DNA of 64,000 nt from Nocardioides marmorisolisilvae (GCF_031656915.1 NZ_CP134227.1:124001-188000), one strand, 5' to 3'; shown: positions 16,456 to 26,559, numbered from the stretch's first letter. The notes: generated by a model not told the origin, from the sequence alone. Made by a program: numbers and translations.

Positions 16456-17430
16456 TCAGCCTACGTCGCGGCGCACGAAGCTGAGGAACGACGGCAGCAC
16501 CGCCACCGCGAGCAGCACGGCGAGGAACCAGGCCGCATTGCCGTGACCGAGGTGCCGGGCCGCGTCGCAGCTGGAGTAGGCGCCGCACCCGACGCCCGGG
16601 TCGGCGTACACGAAGTGGCTGTTGAGCCAGGCGTAGATGTTGTTGCCGATCGCCCAACGCGACGCGCCCGCGATCGGGATCAGGTTCACCAGCACCTCGC
16701 CGCCCGCTGCATACGCGAACAGCAGCCCGAGGGTCGCCACCGTGTGCCGGAAGAACATCGTCAGCGCGTAGCTGCCCAGCCCCGCGGCCATCGCCAAGCC
16801 GACGGCGCGGGCCCACTGCCAGGCGACGTCGTGGAAGAGGTGCGGACCCTGGTGCAGGTCGCGCACATCGGAGGTGATCCACAGGGTCGCCCAGAAGCAG
16901 GCCAGCAGGGCGCCGGTGACCACGGCGGAGGCGATCAGGACGACCATCGCCTTCGCGACCCAGACCGCGCCCCGCCGGGGCGCGAAGGTGAGCTGTGTGG
17001 TCAGTGCCCCCGAGGCCCAGTCGGCGCCGATGAAGGTCGCTGCCGCGAGCACCATCAACGCGACCAAGCCGACCGCCACGTCGGCTCCGCTGCCGCCGAG
17101 GACCTGCCGGAGGTCGAGCGGTTGCCGGGGCAACAGGCTCTGTGCAGAACCCGCCAGCGTGTCGCGACAGTCCTGCGCCGTGGCCCCGGAGCCCAGGAAT
17201 CGTGCGGGATCCTGTCGGCAGCTGGCGATCTGGGCCTTCAGCTGAGACTCGCCGGCGATCAGCTGCGCCTGTGCTCGAGCCGTCGCGATCTCGGCGCTGC
17301 TGGGCGGCCGGGTGTCCCAGATCGTCTTCGCGGCGACCACCCCCACGAAGACCGCCCCCGCGAGCAGCAGCAGGGCGATCGCGCGACGGGAGACGAAGCG
17401 GCTCAGCTCTACCCGCAGCAGTCGCGTCAT
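16456..17430 (-). CDS. ABC transporter permease (ABC-2 type)
   Basis: A 324-residue membrane protein with an N-terminal helix ([19 protein letters not shown]), a large extracellular loop of about 90 residues containing Gln/Ala-rich helix and three Cys, then five or so membrane helices ([39 protein letters not shown] and others). The layout fits the ABC-2 exporter membrane subunit. Its start overlaps the end of the ATPase gene by 4 bp (17427-17430), so the two form one transporter. The substrate is unknown; such pairs often export antibiotics, lipids or peptides. The insertion between lipB and lipA is unlike the mycobacterial order. Confidence 0.88.
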   Translation of the reverse strand: MTRLLRVELSRFVSRRAIALLLLAGAVFVGVVAAKTIWDTRPPSSAEIATARAQAQLIAGESQLKAQIASCRQDPARFLGSGATAQDCRDTLAGSAQSLLPRQPLDLRQVLGGSGADVAVGLVALMVLAAATFIGADWASGALTTQLTFAPRRGAVWVAKAMVVLIASAVVTGALLACFWATLWITSDVRDLHQGPHLFHDVAWQWARAVGLAMAAGLGSYALTMFFRHTVATLGLLFAYAAGGEVLVNLIPIAGASRWAIGNNIYAWLNSHFVYADPGVGCGAYSSCDAARHLGHGNAAWFLAVLLAVAVLPSFLSFVRRDVG

Positions 17431-18386
17431 CGGTTCCCACCGTCCTCGTCCGTGCCGGTCATCGGGTGCCCGGTCAGCTGCAGGAAGTACGACTCCAGGT
17501 CGGGACGCACGGCGGAGAGCTCGCCGACGAAGAGGTCGTGGCCGGCCAGGATGCGGGTGACATCCTCGGGGTGCTCGTGGCCACCGACCAGGAGGGCATC
17601 TGCGTCGTGGCTCACCTCGTAGCCCGCCGCGCGGAGGACCTCAGCTGCTCGGTCGGGCTCACCGACCCGGACGCGGGTGCGGGACAGCCGCTCGCCGATC
17701 AGCGCATCCACGGGACCTGTAGCCAGCAGCCTGCCCCCACTGAGGATCGACACGTCGTCGCAGATCTGCTGCACCTCGGCCAGGTTGTGGGAGCTCAGCA
17801 GCACGGTCGTACCTCCGTCGGCGAGGCTGCGCACGAGCTCGCGCAGGTCGCGTACGCCGGCGGGGTCCAGACCATTCCCCGGCTCATCCAGGATCAACAG
17901 GTCGGGGGAGCGCAGCAGTGCCGCGGCCAGCGCCAGTCGCTGCTTCATGCCGAGCGAGTAGCGGCCGAACCGGCGACGGTCGTGCCGGCGCAGCCCGACC
18001 TGCTCGAGGACCTCATCGACACGGCGGCGCGGCAGCCCAGCGGTGCGCGCCAGCAGCATGAGGTTCCGGCGGCCGGTGAACCCAGGCGTGAACGCAGGCT
18101 CCTCGACCGTTGCGCCCAGCCTGTCGACCACGGCGGACAGGTGGGCCGGGACGCGCTGGCCGAACAGCTCGATGCTGCCCGCTGTCGGCCGGGCCAGGCC
18201 GAGCAGCAACCTGATCGTCGTGGTCTTGCCGGAGCCGTTCGGGCCGAGGAAGCCGTGCACGGTCCCGGCGGCGACGGTCAGGTCGAGCCCGTCCACGGCC
18301 ACCACCGCACGCTGGCCGGGGGAGCGGAACACCTTGCGCAGGCCCGACGTACGGATCACCGGGTCGCTCGTGGGGGCCTCGCTCAC
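17427..18386 (-). CDS. ABC transporter ATP-binding protein
   Basis: Cytoplasmic ATPase subunit of an exporter, about 319 residues. Walker A GPNGSGKTTT (about residues 40-49), Q-loop region, signature SLGMKQRLALAAALL (about 133), Walker B DLLILDEPGNGLDP (about 153) and H-loop SSHNLAEV (about 190). A C-terminal ~90-residue extension with LLATGPVDALIGERL resembles DrrA-type drug-export ATPases. Start: GTG at 18386 (VSEAPTSDP...) is preferred; a TTG six codons upstream at 18404 is possible. It is translationally coupled to the permease. Confidence 0.92.
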   Translation of the reverse strand: MSEAPTSDPVIRTSGLRKVFRSPGQRAVVAVDGLDLTVAAGTVHGFLGPNGSGKTTTIRLLLGLARPTAGSIELFGQRVPAHLSAVVDRLGATVEEPAFTPGFTGRRNLMLLARTAGLPRRRVDEVLEQVGLRRHDRRRFGRYSLGMKQRLALAAALLRSPDLLILDEPGNGLDPAGVRDLRELVRSLADGGTTVLLSSHNLAEVQQICDDVSILSGGRLLATGPVDALIGERLSRTRVRVGEPDRAAEVLRAAGYEVSHDADALLVGGHEHPEDVTRILAGHDLFVGELSAVRPDLESYFLQLTGHPMTGTDEDGGNR

Positions 18387-18549
18387 CGGGTCAGTCTGAC
18401 GCAACGGCGCCTACGGCAGCGGGACGACGCGCACGGACACGCAGGCGACCGGGTGTGCCCCGGAGCACAGCGATGGTCGGGCCCGATGGCGACCGTCGAT
18501 TCGAAGGCGGTGGTGCAGCGCCGACCCGTCCTCGCCGCCGCGGTGACGC

Positions 18550-19269
18550 TCAGGGACCGAGCACGGGCACGCGCAGCCTGCCCGGCTCGGGGCGCGGCTC
18601 GTAGTCCGGCGTCGGGTCGTACGGCGCCCAGGCGAGCAACTCACGCAGATGTGCCTCGGCGATCGGAGCCACCTCCTCGACCGTCACGTCGCGACCGAGC
18701 TCGGCGCTCAGGCTGGTGACCCCGGCGTCGGAGATCCCGCAGGGGACGAAGCGGTCGTACCACCCGAGGTCGACGTCGCAGTTGAGGGCGAACCCATGCA
18801 TCGTCACGCCGCGACTGACCCGCAGGCCGATCGCACCGACCTTGCGCTCCGGGCCGCGGTCGTCCGCGCGCAGCCACACCCCGCTGCGCCCCGGAACCCG
18901 GGCGGTGGTGACGCCGAGGTCGCGGCACACCCCGATCAGAGCCTCTTCAATGCGACGCACGTAGTCGACGACCAGCACGTGGTCGGGCAGCCGCACGATC
19001 GGGTAGCCGACCAGCTGGCCCGGTCCGTGGAAGGTGATCTTGCCGCCCCGGTCGACGTCGATCACGTCGGCGCCGCCCGGGTCGGTGGGTCGCTCGTGGG
19101 GGTCGGTGCGCTTGCCGCAGGTGAACACCGGGGGATGCTCGAGCAGCAGTACCGTGCCGGGGCCGCCGGCCACCACCTCGGCGTGCACCTGTCGCTGTGT
19201 CTCCCAGGCGTCGACGTAGTCGACGGCCGCGTCGCCGAAGCCGACGACGCGGAACTGAAGGTCACTCAC
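18550..19269 (-). CDS. lipB: Lipoyl(octanoyl) transferase
   Basis: Transfers octanoyl from acyl carrier protein to lipoyl-domain lysines, the step before LipA. It has 239 residues. Substrate-binding motifs are LLLEHPPVFTCGKR, DRGGKITFHGPGQLVGYPI, KVGAIGLRVSRGVTMHGFALNC (catalytic Lys in the first part) and VPCGISDAGVTSL with the catalytic Cys. GTG at 19269 was chosen because it begins just before the conserved LQFRVVGFG strand. Longer in-frame extension upstream is low-quality sequence. It is on the lipA strand, with two ABC genes between. The product acts on SucB (two lipoyl domains) encoded about 4 kb away. Confidence 0.97.
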   Translation of the reverse strand: MSDLQFRVVGFGDAAVDYVDAWETQRQVHAEVVAGGPGTVLLLEHPPVFTCGKRTDPHERPTDPGGADVIDVDRGGKITFHGPGQLVGYPIVRLPDHVLVVDYVRRIEEALIGVCRDLGVTTARVPGRSGVWLRADDRGPERKVGAIGLRVSRGVTMHGFALNCDVDLGWYDRFVPCGISDAGVTSLSAELGRDVTVEEVAPIAEAHLRELLAWAPYDPTPDYEPRPEPGRLRVPVLGP

Positions 19270-19389
19270 CTCATCGAGGCTACTCCTGCGGGCAGCGACC
19301 GGATCGGTCGGTGAAGCGTCGGTGAAGATCGGCGAAGGCGTCCTGTGGACGACGGCCGGAGAGCCGCTGCGGTGCCCCAGAGTGGAGGC

Positions 19390-19863
19390 ATGGTACGGAT
19401 CTGCGTCCTCCTGGCACTGGTCGGCACGGCCTTCCGCGTGTGCGGTACGGCGGCCGCGCTGCCGGATCGACGGCCGGCCGCACCGGGCGCCCTGCCGGAC
19501 CCGTTGGCGGTGCTGCACCAGTGGGACGACGCTCGCGCGGCGGCCTGGTTGCGCCAGGACGAGAGTGGGTTGCGTCGTCTCTACGTGCCCGGGTCGACCG
19601 CTGCCAGGACCGACGTACGCCGGCTGCGGGAGTACTCCGACCGCGGTGTGCAGGTCGTCGATCTGCACACCCAGATCTTCTCGGTGCGGGTGCTCGGCCG
19701 CAGTGGTGGCAGTCTCCGGCTGGTGATCGTCGACCGCGCGGTCGGCAGCGGGATGGGTCGCCAGCGGTGCGTCGCCCTCCCGGTGTCCCCGCCCCGGCAG
19801 CGCACCGTCGAGCTGCACCGCGGCGGGGGCGGTGCCTGGCTGGTCGCCTCGGTCAGCGGCTGA
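19390..19863 (+). CDS. Small secreted hypothetical protein
   Basis: A 157-residue predicted exported protein. A hydrophobic signal segment (VRICVLLALVGTAFRVCG) starts at the ATG at 19390, with GTGGAGGC directly upstream as ribosome binding site. The mature part opens PLAVLHQWDDARAAAWLRQDESGLRRLY and has a beta-rich end (FSVRVLGRSGGSLRLVIVDRAVG). The WDDARAAAWLRQD pattern recalls actinobacterial periplasmic NTF2-like domains, but this is a weak resemblance. It converges with the TIGR01777 gene and the stops overlap by 11 bp. Function unknown. Confidence 0.7.
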   Translation: MVRICVLLALVGTAFRVCGTAAALPDRRPAAPGALPDPLAVLHQWDDARAAAWLRQDESGLRRLYVPGSTAARTDVRRLREYSDRGVQVVDLHTQIFSVRVLGRSGGSLRLVIVDRAVGSGMGRQRCVALPVSPPRQRTVELHRGGGGAWLVASVSG

Positions 19864-20764
19864 GGCGACCCGGCGCGGCGGGGGCGAAGGCGGCGGCGAG
19901 GATCGACCGCACATCGGGATCGGCGAACTCGTAGCCGTCGTCCAGCAACCGCTGGGGCACGGCCCGCACGGAGCCGAGCAGCTCGGGAGCCATCGGGCCC
20001 GCTGCGAGGCGGATCGCTGCCGATGGGACGCGCAGCATCGCCGGACGGTGCAGCGCGTTGGCCAGCGCCGTGGTGAAGTCGGCGTTCGTCGGCGTCCGCG
20101 GGGCGCAGAGGTTCACCGGGCCGCTGGCCTCGCCGGTGGCCAGGTGCGCGACCGCCCCGACCCAGTCGCGCCGGGAGATCACCGGGAAGAACTGGTGGCC
20201 CGCATCGATCGGCCCGCCGAGACCGAGGGAGAAGAGGATCCGCAGCTGCTTCAGCGGCGGACTCGCTGCGTCGAGCACCGGCGCCGTTCGCAGCACGACC
20301 ACCCGGGCGCCGACCTCGGCGGCAGCCTCAGTCGCCTGTTGCCACTCCCGGGTCACGTCCGTGAGGAGGCTGTGTCCCCGGGTGTCCGCGTCCTCGGTCA
20401 GGGGTTGGTCGCCGTGATCGCCGTACCAGGAGATGCCGTTGCCGGCGAGCAGCGCGGGCCGGTGCGCTCCTGAGGCGATCGCCTCGGCCAGCGCCCGCGT
20501 GGTGGTGACCCGGCTGTCTCGCAGGTTGCGGGCCCACTTCCGTGAGCGAGGGTTCCCGAACGTCGGACTGCCCGCCAGGTTCACCACCACGTCGACATCG
20601 GCGAGCACGTCCGGGTCGAGCGGGCCGGCGTACGGGTCCCAGCGGCGTTCGCCCGATCCCGCCGTACGGCGCACCAGGCGAGTGACCCGATGGCCCTCAC
20701 CCGTGAGGTGCTCGACCAGTGCGTTGCCAAGGAAGCCGGACGACCCAGCGATGAGCGCGTGCAT
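19853..20764 (-). CDS. TIGR01777-family epimerase-like NAD(P)-binding protein
   Basis: A 303-residue extended-SDR protein of the YfcH/TIGR01777 family, orthologous in position to Rv2216. Rossmann motif [16 protein letters not shown] (about residues 4-19), substrate region [25 protein letters not shown] in place of a classical YxxxK, and the family C-terminal DUF1731-like piece ([40 protein letters not shown]). The cellular role is not settled. ATG at 20764 gives the expected N-terminus. It is divergent from lpd, with 52 bp between the starts. Confidence 0.92.
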   Translation of the reverse strand: MHALIAGSSGFLGNALVEHLTGEGHRVTRLVRRTAGSGERRWDPYAGPLDPDVLADVDVVVNLAGSPTFGNPRSRKWARNLRDSRVTTTRALAEAIASGAHRPALLAGNGISWYGDHGDQPLTEDADTRGHSLLTDVTREWQQATEAAAEVGARVVVLRTAPVLDAASPPLKQLRILFSLGLGGPIDAGHQFFPVISRRDWVGAVAHLATGEASGPVNLCAPRTPTNADFTTALANALHRPAMLRVPSAAIRLAAGPMAPELLGSVRAVPQRLLDDGYEFADPDVRSILAAAFAPAAPGRLSR

Positions 20765-20803
20765 CTCGTCAGCCTGCCATGATCGCGGTCGCAGCCGAGC
20801 GGA

Positions 20804-20809
20804 TAGCCT
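20804..20809 (+). promoter_or_regulatory. Candidate leaderless -10 box (TAGCCT) of lpd
   Basis: TAGCCT is followed by seven bases and then the GTG start at 20817. No Shine-Dalgarno sequence is present, so the transcript may begin at the start codon. Confidence 0.45.
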
Positions 20810-20816
20810 GTCGCTC

Positions 20817-22214
20817 GTGAGTGATTTCGATGTCGTCGTCCTCGGTGCGGGCCCCGGTGGGTACGTCGCCGCCATCCGCGCCTCGCAGCTCGGCCTGAAG
20901 ACTGCTGTCGTCGAGCTGAAGTACTGGGGAGGCGTCTGCCTGAACGTGGGGTGCATCCCCTCCAAGGCGCTGCTGCGCAATGCCGAGCTGGCGCACATCC
21001 TCAGCCAGGAGAAGGAGAAGTTCGGCATCGTCGGTGACGCGACGATGCAGTTCGGACCGACCCACCAGCGCAGCCGTGCGGTGTCCGACGGCATCGTCAA
21101 GGGCGTCCACTTCCTGATGAAGAAGAACAAGATCGAGGAGATCCACGGCTGGGGCACCTTCACCGGTCCGAAGAGCATCCAGGTCAAGGGCGAGGACGGC
21201 TCGATCCGCGAAGTGACCGGCGAGAACATCATCATCGCCGCCGGCGCGACCACGCGCCTGGTCCCCGGCGTGCAGCTGTCGAAGAACGTGGTGACCTACG
21301 AGGAGCAGATCCTCGACTCCGAGCTCCCCCGGTCGATCGTGATCGGCGGCTCGGGCGCGATCGGTGTGGAGTTCGCCTACGTGCTCAAGAACTTCGGGGT
21401 CGATGTGACCATTGTCGAGTTCCTCGACCGGATGGTGCCGACCGAGGACGCGGAGATCTCCAAGGAGCTGCTCAAGCACTACAAGAAGCTCGGCATCAAG
21501 GTGCTGCTGTCGACGGCCGTCAAGGGCGTCGAAGACACCGGTGCGGGCGTGAAGGTCACGGTGGCCCCGGCGGGTGGCGGTGACAGCCAGGTCATCGAGG
21601 CTGACCGATTCCTGGCAGCGTTCGGGTTCGCTCCCCGTGTCGAGGGCTACGGCCTGGACGCCGCCGGCGTTGCGCTCACCGACCGCGGCGCGGTCGCGAT
21701 CGATGACTTCGGGCGCACCAACGTCGAGGGCGTCTACGCGATCGGCGACTGCACCGGCAAGCTGATGCTCGCCCACACCGCGGAGGCTCAAGGCGTCGTC
21801 GTCGCGGAGACCATCGCCGGTGCGGAGACGATGGCGGTGGAGTACGACTTCATTCCCCGGGCGACGTACTGCCAGCCGCAGATCGCGTCCTTCGGCTACT
21901 CCGAGGAGCAGGCCAGGGAGAAGGGGTACGACGTCAAGGTCGCGAAGTTCCCCTTCTCCGCCAACGGCAAGGCAATGGGTCTGGGCGAGGCGGTCGGCTT
22001 CGTCAAGGTGGTGGCCGACGCTACCCACAACGAGATCCTCGGCGCCCACCTGATCGGTCCCGACGTCACCGAGCTGCTGCCAGCCCTGACCCTGGCCCAG
22101 AAGTGGGACCTCACGGCCGACGAGGTCGCCCGCAATGTCTTCGCCCACCCGACGCTGTCCGAGGCCGTCAAGGAGGCTGTCGAGGGTATTGCCGGCCACA
22201 TGATCAACCTCTGA
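20817..22214 (+). CDS. lpd: Dihydrolipoyl dehydrogenase (LpdC-like, copy 1)
   Basis: E3 flavoprotein reoxidising dihydrolipoyl groups with NAD+, shared by pyruvate/2-oxoglutarate dehydrogenase complexes and the glycine cleavage system. It has 465 residues. FAD motif [16 protein letters not shown] (about 6-21), redox pair CLNVGC (about 41-46), NAD motif [21 protein letters not shown] (about 175), second FAD contact YAIGDCTG, and the C-terminal His-Glu interface [10 protein letters not shown]. The sequence is close in style to M. tuberculosis LpdC ([22 protein letters not shown]). A second lpd lies about 3 kb downstream with a different active-site context, so the two may serve different complexes. 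The stop TGA is the first base triplet of the 101-bp tandem array. Confidence 0.96.
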   Translation: MSDFDVVVLGAGPGGYVAAIRASQLGLKTAVVELKYWGGVCLNVGCIPSKALLRNAELAHILSQEKEKFGIVGDATMQFGPTHQRSRAVSDGIVKGVHFLMKKNKIEEIHGWGTFTGPKSIQVKGEDGSIREVTGENIIIAAGATTRLVPGVQLSKNVVTYEEQILDSELPRSIVIGGSGAIGVEFAYVLKNFGVDVTIVEFLDRMVPTEDAEISKELLKHYKKLGIKVLLSTAVKGVEDTGAGVKVTVAPAGGGDSQVIEADRFLAAFGFAPRVEGYGLDAAGVALTDRGAVAIDDFGRTNVEGVYAIGDCTGKLMLAHTAEAQGVVVAETIAGAETMAVEYDFIPRATYCQPQIASFGYSEEQAREKGYDVKVAKFPFSANGKAMGLGEAVGFVKVVADATHNEILGAHLIGPDVTELLPALTLAQKWDLTADEVARNVFAHPTLSEAVKEAVEGIAGHMINL

Positions 22215-22657
22215 CGGCGCCGTGAAACGCACGCGCTGGCGGCGTTCTCGTCACTTGCCGACCAAACCCGGGTCGGCTGCGTTCCTCGGCCTTGCCATCA
22301 CGCACGTTTGACGGCGCCGGGCGGTGAGCACACGCGCTGGCGGCGTTCTCGTCACTTGCCGACCAAACCCGGGTCGGCTGCGTTCCTCGGCCTTGCCATC
22401 ACGCACGTTTGACGGCGCCGGGCGGTGAGCACACGCGCTGGCGGCGTTCTCGTCACTTGCCGACCAAACCCGGGTCGGCTGCGTTCCTCGGTCTTGCCAT
22501 CACGCACGTTTGACGGCGCCGGGCGGTGAGCACACGCGCTGGCGGCGTTCTCGTCACTTGCCGACCAAACCCGGGTCGGCTGCGTTCCTCGGTCTTGCCA
22601 TCACGCACGTTTGACGGCGCCGGGCGGTGAGCACACGCGCTGGCGGCGTTCTCGTCA
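22212..22657. repeat. 101-bp tandem repeat array between two convergent stop codons
   Basis: Starting at the lpd stop codon the sequence repeats with a 101-bp period: a first unit of 97 bp (22212-22308, shorter near its start), full units at 22309-22409, 22410-22510 and 22511-22611, and a 46-bp partial unit 22612-22657 ending in the methyltransferase stop (TCA). Units 1-2 have CTCGGCCTTGCC and units 3-4 CTCGGTCTTGCC. Each unit holds a hairpin GCCGACC-N7-GGTCGGC (22257-22277 in unit 1). The period is not a multiple of three, so it is not a protein repeat. It resembles MIRU/VNTR-type intergenic minisatellites. Confidence 0.97.
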
Positions 22658-23314
22658 GCGGAAGGTGAACATCCGCAGGCCGTCGGCGTACGGCGCCGGC
22701 TGGCCGGTGAACCGGGAGACTCCCACGCGGTAGGACGCATCCTCGGGGCGCACGAACGCGACCTCGCAGAAGCCGTGGTCGAGGAAGGCCTGGCGGACGA
22801 ACGTGCTCGGGTCGCCGTCGACGGCCGACGGATCCCGCGGGTCGATCCGGTGGCCCCGGGTCCAGATCACCAGCGCGTTGCCCGCGAGCAGGTGCGGGAG
22901 ACTCTGCACCGTGGCCAGCACATCGGCGTCGGGAACGTTGCCGAAGACCCCGCAGGCCATCAGCAGGTGGGCCGGGACGCGCTCGCGAACGCTGTCGCTG
23001 ACCCCGGCGTCCGCGGTGCGTACGTCGACACCGGACAGCCCCAGGCGTGCGGCCTCAGCGCGGGCCCGATCGGCGAGTGGAGCGTCGTTCTCGACCAGCG
23101 TCGCGCTGACCGTCGGGTGGCCCGCGGCGAGCACCGGCAGCACGTCTCGGCCGTCGCCGGCGCACAGGCTGACGAGGCGGGGATGGTCGACGCCCTCGGT
23201 CTCCAGCCAGGACAGGGCCCGGTCGAGCTCGTGGCGGATCACCTCGAGCCGTCGGGACAATGACGACACGGGGTCGTCGTACTCCTGGTGCCAGGCGTGC
23301 CAGTCCCGCTTCAC
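22655..23314 (-). CDS. Class I SAM-dependent methyltransferase-like protein
   Basis: A 219-residue protein with a SAM-binding core: LVSLCAGDGRDVLPVLA (motif I, about residues 46-62), ATLVENDAPLADRARAEAAR (motif II acidic residue), VDVRTADAGVSDS (motif III) and HLLMACGVFGNVP. The N-terminus (KRDWHAWHQEYDDPVSSLSRRLEVIR) is typical of an actinobacterial family annotated only as SAM-dependent methyltransferase. GTG start at 23314, one base from the sucB stop, so it probably belongs to the lpd2-sucB transcript. The 101-bp tandem array begins at its stop codon. Target unknown. Confidence 0.88.
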   Translation of the reverse strand: MKRDWHAWHQEYDDPVSSLSRRLEVIRHELDRALSWLETEGVDHPRLVSLCAGDGRDVLPVLAAGHPTVSATLVENDAPLADRARAEAARLGLSGVDVRTADAGVSDSVRERVPAHLLMACGVFGNVPDADVLATVQSLPHLLAGNALVIWTRGHRIDPRDPSAVDGDPSTFVRQAFLDHGFCEVAFVRPEDASYRVGVSRFTGQPAPYADGLRMFTFR

Positions 23315-23315
23315 C

Positions 23316-25115
23316 TCAGACCTCGAACTGCGCGCCTTCGAGCCGTGTCTTGACGTCGGCCAGGAAGCGCCCGGCGTCCGCGCCGTCGATCAGCCGGTGA
23401 TCGTAGGTGAGCGCGAGGTGGACCATGTGCCGCACCGCGATCGTCTCGCCGAGGTTCGGGTCGTCGATCACGACGGGACGCTTGGTGACCACGCCTGGGC
23501 CGAGGATCGCCACCTGGGGCTGGTTGATGATCGGGGTGTCGAACATCGCCCCGAACGTGCCCAGGTTCGTGATCGTGAAGGTGCCTCCACTGAGATCGTC
23601 GGGACCGATCTTGTTGTTCCGCGTGCGGTCGGCGATGTCGGCGATCTTCTTGGCCAGCCCAGCGATGGACAGATCGCCGGCGTCCTTGACGACCGGGGTC
23701 AGCAGGCCCTTGTCGGTGTCCACGGCGAAGGCGATGTTCTCGCGGTCGAAGTACGTGACCTCGCCGGCCTCCGTGTCGATGTTGGCGTTGAGCTTCGGGT
23801 GCTGCTTGAGCGCATCGATCGCCGCCTTGGCGAAGAACGGAAGGTAGGTCAGCTTGACCCCCTCGCGGGCCAGGAAGTCCGCCTTCGCGGCATCCCGCAG
23901 ACGAGCGATGTTGGTGACGTCGACCTCCATGACCTGGGTGAGCTGGGCAGAGACCTGCAGCGACTCCACCATCCGGCTCGCGATCACCTTGCGCAGCCGC
24001 GACATCTTCTCGGTCTTGCCACGCATCGGAGACGGGGCCGACGGCGCTGCCGCCGGCGCGGCGGCGGCAGCCGACGACGCTGCCGGGGGCGCGGCTGCCT
24101 TCGCGGCCTCGGCAGCAGCGAGCACGTCCTGCTTGCGGATCCGACCACCGACACCGGTGCCCTTGACGCTGGCGAGGTCGACGCCATGCTCGGTGGCCAT
24201 CTTGCGGACCAGCGGTGTCACGTAGGCGCCGGCGTCGTCGGAACGGGCCGCGGGTGCGGCGGGCTGCGCCTGGGTTGCGGGCGCCGACTGCTGCGCTGCC
24301 GGCCTCGGCTGCTCCTGGGGAGCCGGTGCGGGCTCCTCCTGCGGCTCGGACTCCTCCTGCGGCTCGGACTCCTCCTGCGGTGCGGGCTGCGGCGCGGGCT
24401 CAGCTTGCGACTCGGGTTCCGGCTCAGGCTTGGTCTCAGCCTGCGGCGCAGCGTCTCCGGAGCCGACGATCGCCAGCTCGGCGCCGACCTCGACGGTCTC
24501 GTCCTCGCTGACCTTGATCTCCAGGAGAGTGCCCGCAACCGGCGAGGGGATCTCGGTGTCGACCTTGTCGGTGGAGACCTCCAGGAGCGGTTCGTCGACG
24601 GCCACGGTGTCGCCAACCTGCTTCAGCCACCGGGTCACCGTGCCCTCGGTCACCGACTCGCCGAGTGCCGGGAGCGTGACCGGCGTACCGGAACCGCCGC
24701 CGGATGCTCCTGATCCGGACGAGGGCTTCTCGGCCGCAGCCGGTGGCTCCTCGCTCGCCTCGGCCCGCTCCGGCGCGGGCTGTTCCTCTTCCGCCTCGGG
24801 GGCGGCCGCGTCCTCCTCGGGCTCGGCCTCGGCCTGGGCCGAGGAGCTGGAGTCGCCGGACGACGCCGTGCCCTCACCCTCGTCACCGATCACGCAGAGC
24901 TCGGCGCCGACCTCGACGGTCTCGTCCTCCGCTGCCTTGATCTCCAGCAGCGTGCCGGCCACCGGAGAGGGGATCTCGGTGTCGACCTTGTCGGTGGAGA
25001 TCTCGAGCAGCGGCTCGTCCACCGCAACGGTGTCGCCGACCTGCTTCAGCCATCGGGTGACGGTGCCTTCGGTGACGGACTCACCCAGCTCGGGCAGCTT
25101 GACCGGTGTCGACAT
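23316..25115 (-). CDS. sucB: Dihydrolipoamide acyltransferase E2 (SucB/DlaT) with two lipoyl domains
   Basis: E2 core of a 2-oxoacid dehydrogenase complex, 599 residues. Two nearly identical lipoyl domains (residues about 3-77 and 142-217), each with the lipoylated Lys in STDKVDTEI. Each is followed by Ala/Glu/Pro-rich linkers; the second contains QEESEP-type repeats. A peripheral-subunit-binding domain ([21 protein letters not shown], about 305-345) and the catalytic domain with [13 protein letters not shown] (His-Asp pair) follow. In mycobacteria the orthologue (Rv2215) serves pyruvate dehydrogenase and peroxide defence (DlaT); the name sucB is by convention. It needs LipA and LipB encoded nearby. 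It is flanked by lpd2 upstream and a methyltransferase downstream. Confidence 0.96.
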   Translation of the reverse strand: MSTPVKLPELGESVTEGTVTRWLKQVGDTVAVDEPLLEISTDKVDTEIPSPVAGTLLEIKAAEDETVEVGAELCVIGDEGEGTASSGDSSSSAQAEAEPEEDAAAPEAEEEQPAPERAEASEEPPAAAEKPSSGSGASGGGSGTPVTLPALGESVTEGTVTRWLKQVGDTVAVDEPLLEVSTDKVDTEIPSPVAGTLLEIKVSEDETVEVGAELAIVGSGDAAPQAETKPEPEPESQAEPAPQPAPQEESEPQEESEPQEEPAPAPQEQPRPAAQQSAPATQAQPAAPAARSDDAGAYVTPLVRKMATEHGVDLASVKGTGVGGRIRKQDVLAAAEAAKAAAPPAASSAAAAAPAAAPSAPSPMRGKTEKMSRLRKVIASRMVESLQVSAQLTQVMEVDVTNIARLRDAAKADFLAREGVKLTYLPFFAKAAIDALKQHPKLNANIDTEAGEVTYFDRENIAFAVDTDKGLLTPVVKDAGDLSIAGLAKKIADIADRTRNNKIGPDDLSGGTFTITNLGTFGAMFDTPIINQPQVAILGPGVVTKRPVVIDDPNLGETIAVRHMVHLALTYDHRLIDGADAGRFLADVKTRLEGAQFEV

Positions 25116-25176
25116 CGTGTTCCTTCGTCTCGTGTGCGGGATCAGAGGCAAATCTATGCGGCTCGGACGCGGTTCG

Positions 25177-26559
25177 TCAGGTGTGGGCGTGCAGCGGCTT
25201 TCCGGCCAGCGCCAGATGCGCCTCGCCGAGCGCCTCGTTCTGGGTCGGATGGGCGTGCACCAGCGGCGCGACGTCCTCTGGGTGGGCGTCCCAGTTCACG
25301 ATGAGCTGGGCCTCGCCCACGAGCTCGCCGACGCGGGCGCCGACGAGGTGGACACCGACGACGGGGCCGCCCTTGCTCCGGACCAGCTTGACCGCGCCCT
25401 GGGTCTTCAGGATCTGGCTCTTGCCGTTGCCGCCGAGGTCGTAGGTGAGCGTCTCGACCTCGCCGTACCGTTCCCGGGCCTGGGCCTCGGTGAGTCCCAC
25501 TGACGCGACCTCCGGATCACAGTAGGTGACCCGCGGGATCCCGGACTCGTCGAAGGACGGTGGAGCCAGCCCCGCGATCTCCTCGGCGACGAAGATGCCC
25601 TGCTGGAAGCCGCGATGCGCCAGCTGCAACCCCGGGACGATGTCCCCCACCGCGTAGACCCCGTCGACGTTGGTGTGCATCCGGTCGTCGGTGAGGACGA
25701 AGCCACGGTCCATCGCGATGCCCTGCTCGTCGTACCCGAGGCCCTCGGTCACCGGTCCGCGACCCACCGCTACCAGGAGTACGTCGGCCTCGAGCGTGGT
25801 GGCCGCGCCGGATCCCGGCTGGACCGTCACCCGGACCCCGTCTTCATGCAGCTCGATCGACTGGAACGAGGTGCCGGTCATTGCCTTGATGCCGCGCTTG
25901 CGGAACGCCCTTTCGAGTGACTTCGACGAGGACTCGTCCTCGGGCGGCAGCAGCCGGGGGAGTGCCTCGACGATGGTCACCTCGGCGCCGAACGAGCGCC
26001 AGACGCTGGCGAACTCGCAGCCGATGACGCCTCCGCCGAGCACGATCGCCGAGCCGGGCACCCGGTCCAGGCGGAGCGCCTGCTCGCTGGTGATGACGCG
26101 CTCGCCGTCGACGTCGAGGCCCGGCAGCGACCGTGCATAGGAACCGGTGGCCAGCACCACGTTGCGGCCGGTGTACGTCGTGCCGCCGACCTCCACGGTC
26201 CCGGGGCCGGTCAGTCGACCCTCGCCCTCGACGACGGTGATCCCACGTCCCTGGATCAGACCGGTCAGGCCCTTGAAGAGCCGGTCCACGACGCCATCCT
26301 TGTAGCCGTTGACGCCGGCCATATCGATGCCGTCGAGGCTGGCCCGGACGCCGAACTGCGCGGACTCCCGGGCGAGGTCGGCCACCTCGGCGGCGTGCAG
26401 CAGCGCCTTGGTGGGGATGCAGCCGACGTGCAGGCACGTCCCGCCGAGCTTCCCCTTCTCGACGAGGGCGACCCCGAGTCCGAGCTGGGCGGCCCGCAGC
26501 GCGCAGGCGTAGCCCCCCGATCCGGCCCCGAGAACGACGACGTCGAACTGTTCCACCAC
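25177..26559 (-). CDS. lpdA: Dihydrolipoyl dehydrogenase (copy 2)
   Basis: A second E3 flavoprotein, 460 residues. FAD motif [19 protein letters not shown], redox pair CLHVGC ([20 protein letters not shown]), NAD motif [30 protein letters not shown], and the C-terminal catalytic [17 protein letters not shown] at 26559 is preferred because AGAGGG stands five bases before it; a frame upstream adds nine residues. It is 61 bp upstream of sucB on the same strand, so this copy is the likely operon partner of the E2. The other copy (20817-22214) is LpdC-like. Two E3 genes within 6 kb is notable. Confidence 0.96.
   Translation of the reverse strand: MVEQFDVVVLGAGSGGYACALRAAQLGLGVALVEKGKLGGTCLHVGCIPTKALLHAAEVADLARESAQFGVRASLDGIDMAGVNGYKDGVVDRLFKGLTGLIQGRGITVVEGEGRLTGPGTVEVGGTTYTGRNVVLATGSYARSLPGLDVDGERVITSEQALRLDRVPGSAIVLGGGVIGCEFASVWRSFGAEVTIVEALPRLLPPEDESSSKSLERAFRKRGIKAMTGTSFQSIELHEDGVRVTVQPGSGAATTLEADVLLVAVGRGPVTEGLGYDEQGIAMDRGFVLTDDRMHTNVDGVYAVGDIVPGLQLAHRGFQQGIFVAEEIAGLAPPSFDESGIPRVTYCDPEVASVGLTEAQARERYGEVETLTYDLGGNGKSQILKTQGAVKLVRSKGGPVVGVHLVGARVGELVGEAQLIVNWDAHPEDVAPLVHAHPTQNEALGEAHLALAGKPLHAHT

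Noticed and set aside
18411-18549. Possible small gene between the ABC ATPase and lipB
   Set aside because: Only Arg/Ser-rich low-complexity frames without ribosome sites were seen.
22212-22657. CRISPR array
   Set aside because: The units are fully homologous from end to end with no variable spacers and no cas genes nearby. It is a simple tandem repeat.
22453-22740. Open reading frame over the 101-bp repeats
   Set aside because: The 101-bp unit is not a codon multiple, the frame changes between units, and the predicted protein has no family resemblance. It is read-through of the repeat and of the methyltransferase's antisense strand.
24330-24380. Short direct repeats in sucB treated as a mobile or regulatory repeat
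   Set aside because: The units encode the Glu/Pro/Gln-rich interdomain linker in frame (QEESEP repeats), which is normal for multi-lipoyl E2 proteins.
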